From: a virus
DNA: 24,940 bases
Reading direction: 5' to 3' (one strand)
IMG/VR virus record: IMGVR_UViG_3300027759_000393
Location: 1 to 24,940 of that record
The translations under genes were made by a program, and so were the position numbers. A model generated the notes under the pieces. The model ran no database searches, was not told the DNA's origin, and was given only the letters and a program-made list of their open reading frames with translations. This document shows, in pieces, positions 13,902-22,900 of the stretch (position 1 is the first letter of the stretch; each line of letters begins with the position of its first letter).

Positions 13902-16900
13902 ATGGCATCAAGAATTAGAACATTAGATTTTCTTCCAGAAATATTTAAAACCACAACCAACGCACAATTTTTAGCAGCAACGCTAGATCAACTGGTCGCA
14001 CAGCCCAATATTAAAAGGATTCAAGGGTATATTGGTAGTAAATTTGGATATGGTGTTAATGCTACCGATCGGTATGTAACTGAACCCACCAAGACAAGAA
14101 CTGATTATCAATTGGATCCGGGTGTTATTTTCTTAAAAGAAAATAATTCTACTGCAAAAGATTTTATTAGTTATCCTGGAATTATAGATGCATTGAGTTT
14201 AGAAGGTGGATTAACTGCTGATAACAATAGACTATTCAATAGTCAGTTTTATTCATGGGATTCATTTACTAATTTAGATACAATCATTAACTTTAACCAA
14301 TACTATTGGTTACCGGAAGGACCCGAGCGTGTAGTAGTTGCTTCTAATATAGTATACAATGCAGAAAACTTTATTGTTCAACCTGAAGCAAACTATTATT
14401 TAATTTCTTCAGAATCTCTTGCTACCCCCAGTGCTAACCCAACATTAACTCTATTAAGAGGTGGACAGTATACCTTCACAGTGGATCAACTTACTGAGTT
14501 TTGGATTCAAGGAGTACCCGGTGTTACTGGATTAAGTCCAACCGAACGCAATGTACAAACTCGTGATGTATACGGGGTTACAAATAACGGGGCAACTAAT
14601 GGAGTTGTTACATTTTCTGTCCCTCAGAAAAATGCATTAGATGACTTTATTTTTCCAGGCGATAATACAGTGGGTGTTGTTTCAACATTACCATTTGATC
14701 AAGTAAACGGAGCATTAGTAAATGAAATAGGAGGTATTGACGGAGTAACCGCATTAGCCGGATTAACTGTAATGTTTTACAATACCGGCGTACCGAGTGA
14801 AAGTGGATTTCTTGATAAATTCTTTGACCAAACATTATATGATGAAAATGGCGGAGTAAACTACAATGAAAGTATTGATTACCCCGGATCGGTAATCTTC
14901 AACAATAATTACGAAGGTGGATACTATACAGATGTATCTGCTACTTTCTACACCATTAGTTTATTAGGAGATATTGATAATCCTCAGATTCAATTGACTG
15001 CTACAGCAGCAATCCCTACCAATCAAAAAATAACTGCAACATATGGTTTAGAGTGGGCAAACAGAAATTTTTATAGAAGTTCAATTGGTGTAATAACATT
15101 ACAGCCATACAACAGTGCTATACTAGATAAATTGTATTATCAAGATGGTACTATCCCCGGTCGGGTTGGTGTTATCAATTTGATTGAGAACAACATTACA
15201 AATCAAATTAATGTAGTAACTGATATTTTAGGCAAGGCCAACTATACCTCTAAGAATGGTGTTGTCTTTACTAATGGATTAAAAGTTCTTTTTCAAGGTG
15301 ATATATATCCTGAAAGTTTCAACAACGTAGAATTTTATGTTGAAGGTGTAGGTACAGCAATTGAATTGATACCTGTAACTACACTTGTTTCCCCTGGTTT
15401 ATTCGCTGCAGGTTCATATATTCCGTACGATACTACACCGTACGATATGAGTAACTATGATTCAAATTTGTACATTCCGATCAATCCTGATTATATAACT
15501 ATTGCTAGAAATTCTATTAATAGAAATGCATGGTCAAGAAGCAATCGTTGGTTTCATATTGATGTTATTAATGCCACAGCAACATATAACAATGCTCCCG
15601 AGTTAGTTACTGAATACACTCAATTGGGTAATAAAGCAAAAAGACCTATTATTGAATTCTACCCTAATCTTAAATTGTTCAATAGTGGTGCTGTGGGTAA
15701 AAACCCTATTGACTTCATTGATACTAAAACAACCGATGCATTTACTTATGTGGCTGGTCAACCTAATTATTACCCAGATACAGCTGGTTATACAACTAGT
15801 AACGCAACTATTGCGCCGGTAACCGGCGCAATAATAAAGACTGCAACTGCAACTATCTCATTAATAAATCAAGTAGTATTAGATAACACAACTGGATTGC
15901 ATGTCAATGACACAATAACTTTCACCGGCACTGCGTTTGGTGGAATCAGCACAAGTCCTACAAATAATTCTAACTTATATTATGTGCTTGAAATCGTAAA
16001 TTCTACTAACATTATAATATCAGCTACTAATCAAGGAACTCCAGTAACAGTAACTTCTAGCTCAGGCTCAATGTCAGCATCAGTTTATCCATATAGCACT
16101 ACTGTTACAGCATTAAGCACTGATGTATTTGGGTTGTTTACTATAGGACAGTATATAACTGATTCTACTGGTTTATTACCGTCAATTACTTTTATAACTA
16201 ATGTTAGTACAGTGGGTTCCGACACTGTTATTACTGTATCTTGGTATAACCAATCAATTATTGCTGGCACCTCAATTGCATCAGTAGTAACTGCTGACAC
16301 CCCATTAGATAACTATGCATTATTTGACGGCTCAAGAGTAGTATTTGCAGCCGACACTGACAATAACGTTAGAAATAAAATATACGTTTCACGGTTTTCT
16401 ACAATCCAGCCGGGTAGTATTCCAGTAATTACACTGACTGAAGCTAGTGATGGGTTAGTATTACCAAACGAGCAAACAGCAGTTTACCGAGGATATAATT
16501 ATCAGGGTAAAGATTTTTTCTTTGACGGTGTTGATTGGATTAATGGTCAACAAAAAACTCAAATAAATCAACCGCCTAAATTTGATATCTATGATAGCAA
16601 CGGTATAAGTTTAGGAGACTCTGAGGTTTATGTTGGAACCTCATTCTCAGGTTGCACATTGTTTTCATATGGCATAGGATCAGGATCAAATGATCCAGTA
16701 ATAGGGTTTCCATTAAGATATAGTTCAGTTAGTAATGTAGGTGACATAAGTTTTGATGTTACATTAAATTCTGATACCTTCACATATGTTCGAGGATTAA
16801 ATGCGTTAACGGAGAACGTAAACACCGGGTATGTTTATAACTACGCAATAACACCCGGCAATGATCCAATAATTGTTAGACAGTTAGGATGGCAAACTGC

Positions 16901-19900
16901 GGTATCACCTAGTGTGCAATATCAAATTTTTGAATTTGATTACGATGCAGTAACAAATACAACCAACACTTTCACTTGTGATATAGCACCTGTTGTTACT
17001 ACACCCACATTGTGGCCAATGATTCAAGTTTATATTAACAATATCTATGTGCCAACCACTGAGTGGCAAGTTCTTGATCCTTTATCTACCATCTCAACAA
17101 CTATTACTATTCCAGTAATTCCTACGACAAATACTGTAGTACAAATTTTAATTTTAAGCGATCAAGTAAGCCAAACTGCATACTTTCAAACTCCTATCAA
17201 CTTAAATAACAATCCATTAAATGCACCAATTACAACTGCAAACATAGGTGACATTCGTGGACAGTATCAAAGTATTTTCTTTAACAATCCTAATACAACA
17301 GGTATTGTTTTTGGCGCAAACAACTATCGTGATTTGGGTAACTTGGTTCCGTGGGGTAATAGAATCATACAGAATAGTGCCTCACTAGTATTGCCTGGCA
17401 CTTTCTTAAGAAATCAAGATCATAATTTATTCAACTCATTGTTGTATAATAGCAGACAATATATTACGTTTAAGACATTATTGGTGGATACAGTTAATAA
17501 TTCAGATTATTCTAGAATACTGACACCATCACAAATGTTGGATGCTGCATTAGATCAGATTAATGCCTCAAATGTAGAATCTCAATCGTTTTTCTGGAGT
17601 GATATGTTGCCTTCTAAGGCACCATACATCACGAATACATATAGTTTTGCAAATTCGTTAGATATAAGTGTTTATCCATTAAGCCATATCTATACTTTTG
17701 CTACTGCGAATTATGATGGTATATTAGTATATTTGACTCGCAATAATGTACAAACACAATTAATTAAGGGTATAGACTATACAGTTAGTATTGATAGTCC
17801 GTCATTAACGGTTACGCAAGCACTAGAAGCAAATGATCAAATTACTATAAAAGAATACAATCAAACATATGGAAGTTATGTTCCAAATACACCTACTAAA
17901 TTAGGATTATATCCTGCAACTATTCCTAGTGTAACACTAGATACAGCTTATAGTCCTGCAACATATTTCATAGTGGGACATGATGGGTCATTTAATAAGC
18001 TGTATGGTAGCTATGACGCAACCACAGATACATTAGTTGATTTCAGAGATCAAGTATTACTTGAATATGAAACTCGTGTATACAACAATTTAAAACTAGG
18101 TGAAACAGTTCCTGCAGGTTCATATCAAGGTGTAATTATACCTGGCTTCTTTAGAACCACTGATTATTCAACCGATGAATTTTTACAAATTTATAGTGAG
18201 TTGTTTTTAAATTGGGTTGGTCAAAACAGAATTAATTATAAAACACAATTCTATAATACGAATAATAAATTTACTTACAACTACAGAGACAGCGGCAATA
18301 AAATAAACAATCAACCAATTGAACAGGGATATTTCAGGGGTGCTTATTTGTTCTTTTATGATACAAGTACTCCAAACGAAACTCCTTGGCAGATGTTAGG
18401 TTTAGCAAATCAACCAACTTGGTGGACTAGTCGTTATGGTCCTGCACCATATACAAGTGACAACTTGGTGTTGTGGGGAGATTTAGAAACTGGTACCGTT
18501 TGGAATGACGGCACCCCGTTTATTAAACCTAACTATGCTCGCCCTGGTTTATCAAAAGTAATACCAGTAAATAGTAATGGTGATTTAGTATCACCGTTTG
18601 ATTCACTAGTTGGTAATTACGATCAATATCTATTCCAGCGTGATTGGATAGTAGGCGATGTTGGTCCTGCAGAGTTCAGCTATCGTAGAAGCAGCACTTG
18701 GCCCTTTGACTTGATGCATATTCTTGCATTAACTAAACCAGCTGATTTCTTTAACTTAGGTGTTGATGTTGATACTTACAAATACAATGTAGAATTTAAT
18801 CAATATCTAGTCAATGATAGAAGTCATTTAGTAATAAGTGATGTTCCAATATATGGTGCAGGAACGCCTGCGACTAGCTATATCAACTGGATAGTTGACT
18901 ATGAAAAACAAGTTGGAATAGATGCAACAACTAACATAACTACATTGTTGGATAACTTAGATGTTCGGTTAGTATATCGTGCAGCAGGCTTTAGCGACAA
19001 AAACTTGTTGAAATTCTACGTTGAAAAGAGTTCAGCAAATAGTAATAATAGTTCATTATTAATACCTGACGAAAGCTATGGTTTATTATTGTACGAAAAT
19101 CAACCATTTGATAGAATCATCTATAGTGGTGTCGTAATACAAATAACTGAAAATGGTTATAAAGTTTTTGGTAACTCACAAACTAATGCATATTTCAAAA
19201 CACTTACACCAAAATTTGGCGGAAATATTCAAACAATTACAGTTGAAAACTTAACAGTAAAAGTTACTGATAGTTTTACTAGAGAGATACAAGTAATTCC
19301 GTATGGAACTGAATTTTACAATACACAACAAGTAGCACAGTTTTTAATTAACTATGGTGAATATCTAATAAGTCAAGGTGTAGTATACGACGAAATTGAA
19401 AATGGTATTCCAATTCAATGGCAACAAATGGTTTCTGAATTCTTATATTGGGCACAAACTGGATGGGACCTTGGTTCTATTACAACTATCAATCCTTCAG
19501 CTAACTTAATAACTATTGACAAAGAAAGCAGAATTGTTCAACCATTAACACTAAGTCAAAAAAACTTTTTGTTGAATCAAGAATTATATCCAATCTCAAC
19601 AAGTAATTTAAATATTACCCGTGATGGTACTGCATTTGCAGCAAAAACATTAAATGTGGGTGATGCGATTAGCTATGGTCAATTCAATATTAGTAACATT
19701 GAAAATGGCATAGTTTTTGACAATGTTACATTGTTTAATGATATAATTTATAATTTAGTTACAGGTCTAAGACAATATCGTATATCTGTTAATGGATCAT
19801 TAACTGCTGATTGGAATGGCAACGTTGATGCTGCTGGATTTATTTTAAATCAAGATAATGTAGTAGAGTGGAACAACACTATTAAATATACTGCCGGTTC

Positions 19901-22900
19901 TATTGTAAAATATAAAAATAAATATTGGTCTGCTCTTAGAATAATACAACCAAGCACATTGTTCAATGAACTTGATTGGAAAGAAACATCTTATGATCAA
20001 ATTCAAAAGGGATTATTACCAAATAGTCAGACACGTTCATATGAAAGCACATTGTATTATGACGTAAATAAAGCTAATTTAGAAAATGATGCTGATTTAT
20101 TATCATTCTCTTTAATTGGATATCGTCCAAGAGACTATCTCGCATTAGTTGATTTGACTGACGTTACTCAAGTTAATGTTTACAAAAACTTAATTAAAAA
20201 TAAAGGCACATTGAATGCAGCTAGCGCCTTTAAGGGTACAAATTTACCTCAAGGTGGTATTGATTATACAATATATCAAAATTGGGCTATTAAGTCGGGT
20301 GAATTTGGCGGAATACTGAATAACAACTTCATTGAGTTTAGACTTGATCAACCAAAATTAGTTGGTAATCCTTCTATTGTTGGATTAACATCTGGTGTAT
20401 CTATCAACGGTGTGCAACAAGAAGTACCACTATATAGTGTGTTTAACTATGGAAGACCAATCACAACTGTTAATATACTACCCACTATTTCAAACTTACA
20501 ACCATCATCATTGTATCCCACTGCTGGATATGTTAATTTAAATGATGTTAAAATGGCTAGCTATTTTTATTCTGGATTATCAACAGCGCAAAATGCTGCC
20601 GGAACTACAATTCCTATTAGTCAATTCTATGTGCGTGATTATGTTTGGTTAGCAAACTATCTTTCAACATGGCAAGTTTATACTCCTGCTAGTTTGGGAT
20701 CAGTTATCAATGCTAAGAACAATTTAAACAATACTGTAACTATCACCTTCAGTCAATCTCATAATTTGAAGAAATATGAATCTTTTGCAATCGTTAATTT
20801 TAATGTTGCAATTGATAATTATTATATTGTTGCTGCTGTAGTCGATCCGTTCAACGTCATTATAAATCTTTCATTGAATCCGCAAATAAAAACTATTAAC
20901 GGTCAGGGTGTTGGCTTTAGATTACAAAGTCAACGTGTAGCAACTGCACCTGAGATAGGTACTTTGCCTTTGTTAGATAACGAGTTTAATAAATTAAAAG
21001 TGTGGGTTGATACCAACAATGACGGTAGCTGGGCTGTATATCGCAAAAGTTTAAATTATCAATATGATAAAGAAATTGTAAATTCAGCGAGTGAAACTTT
21101 TGGTAGCGCAGTTGCATACACTTCTAGTTTTGGTTACTTAATAGGTGACAGTGGTACTGGAGAAGTATATCGTTATACCTATGATGCAATTAGTGATTCT
21201 TACATACCATTCCAAACAATAACACAAACCACATCGTTTGGTGCAAACATATCTTATATTAATAACTTGTTTGTTGTTTCTCAACCTACAGGAACACCTA
21301 AGGTTTATGTATACCAATACATTAATACTCAGGCACTCAACACATTACAATTGTATCAAACTATTGATGCTCCTGGTGGAGTCACAACATGGGGAACTTC
21401 AACAGCATTGTCAGGTGATCAAAATTGGCTTTATGTTTCTGACATTGATAATAATAGTGTTTATGCTTATCGTAGAGCAGCATACAGTGTTACCAGTGGT
21501 AACTTTGTTTCAGGTAATACATACACTATTACTAGTGCGGGTACTACTGATTTTACATTAATTGGCGCATCTAGTAATATTGTAGGAACAATATTCTTAG
21601 CAACTGGAGCCGGTACCGGCACAGGAACTGCTACAAACTCTACATATGAATTTGCACACATTATTGACGGGGACGCATTAAGTTTAACAAGCGCAGGTGA
21701 TAACTTTGGCTATAGTATATCAACTGATTACTATGGTGATACAGTAGTTATTGGCACACCACAACAAGATTATGATGTTAACACTCAGAATTATGGATAT
21801 ACTTATGTATTCTCTAGAACCGTTCAAAATTTTGAATCACAATCAAACAGTCAAGCATATGTTCCAGTAGCATTGCCGTTAGCTTGGACACCTACTACAG
21901 TTACACAAACCGCAACTGCAACCACCGCAGCTAATAATAGAATTACTGTTAGTGATAGTACTGGATTTACGGTTGGTGATCCTGTAGTATTCTCGGGTAC
22001 TATCATATCTGCCGGCGCGATCTCACAGAATACAGTATATTATGTATTGGCTAAACCAACATCAACTACATTCACTATCTCAACTACACGTAATGGTAGT
22101 GTGATACAATTATCCGATGATACGGGTACCATGACAGTAACAGTGCAGACAACTCCGTTGTTTGTTGAAATTAACGGAACTTCACTTGCAGATAATTATT
22201 ACGCTGTGATTGGTTCTATATTAAACATCTATAGTGGAGCAACACCTACATTAAATGCAGGTGACATAATAAATGTAAGTGGTTCTAACTTTGTGTTAGC
22301 ACAAACACTGACCAATGAAGAAACCCCAAGAGTTGGCGTACAATTTGGTTTAAGCACTGATACTAATACATTTGCAAATGAAATATTAGTTGGAGCTCCT
22401 TTTGAATTAAGTGCAGAGAACTACGAAGGTGCTGTTCATAGATACACCAATGGTGGCGAAAGATATGGTACTATCCTTGGCACAACTGCATGTAATATAA
22501 CTACTCCTAGAACTATTCTATTGAATGGGTACAAAGTTGTGTTACCGATTGGCAATGCAGCAACTGTAGCATCAAGTATTAACTTGTTAAGTCTTACTAA
22601 CATTCAAGCAAGCGCAGTAAACGGTAACTTAGTAATATCACTAATCAATGTTGATTTGGGTATTGCAGGTAACAAACTAACACTAACTCTATTAGATACA
22701 GCTACATTAGGTGAAATGGGAGTCGTATTATACAAGCAAACACAAAAGGTAGCTTGCCCTCACGTACAAGGTCGTACTCAATTTGGTACTGTAGTAAAAT
22801 TTGATAAGTCTAATTCTGGTTCATTTATAGCAAGTGCTCCAGTTGGAACTAGATATTCTAGTACAACATTTGACTTCTTTGACGATGAAATAGATAATGA

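Noticed and set aside
13895-13902. AATAAATA as a late promoter for the giant gene
   Set aside because: It overlaps the start codon, so transcription would begin inside the coding region; more likely an AT-rich initiation context.
21238-21561. 107-codon plus-strand frame inside the giant gene
   Set aside because: It is in another frame of the continuous giant reading frame and encodes a Leu-rich shadow without a ribosome binding site; the giant frame shows recognisable repeats across the same bases.
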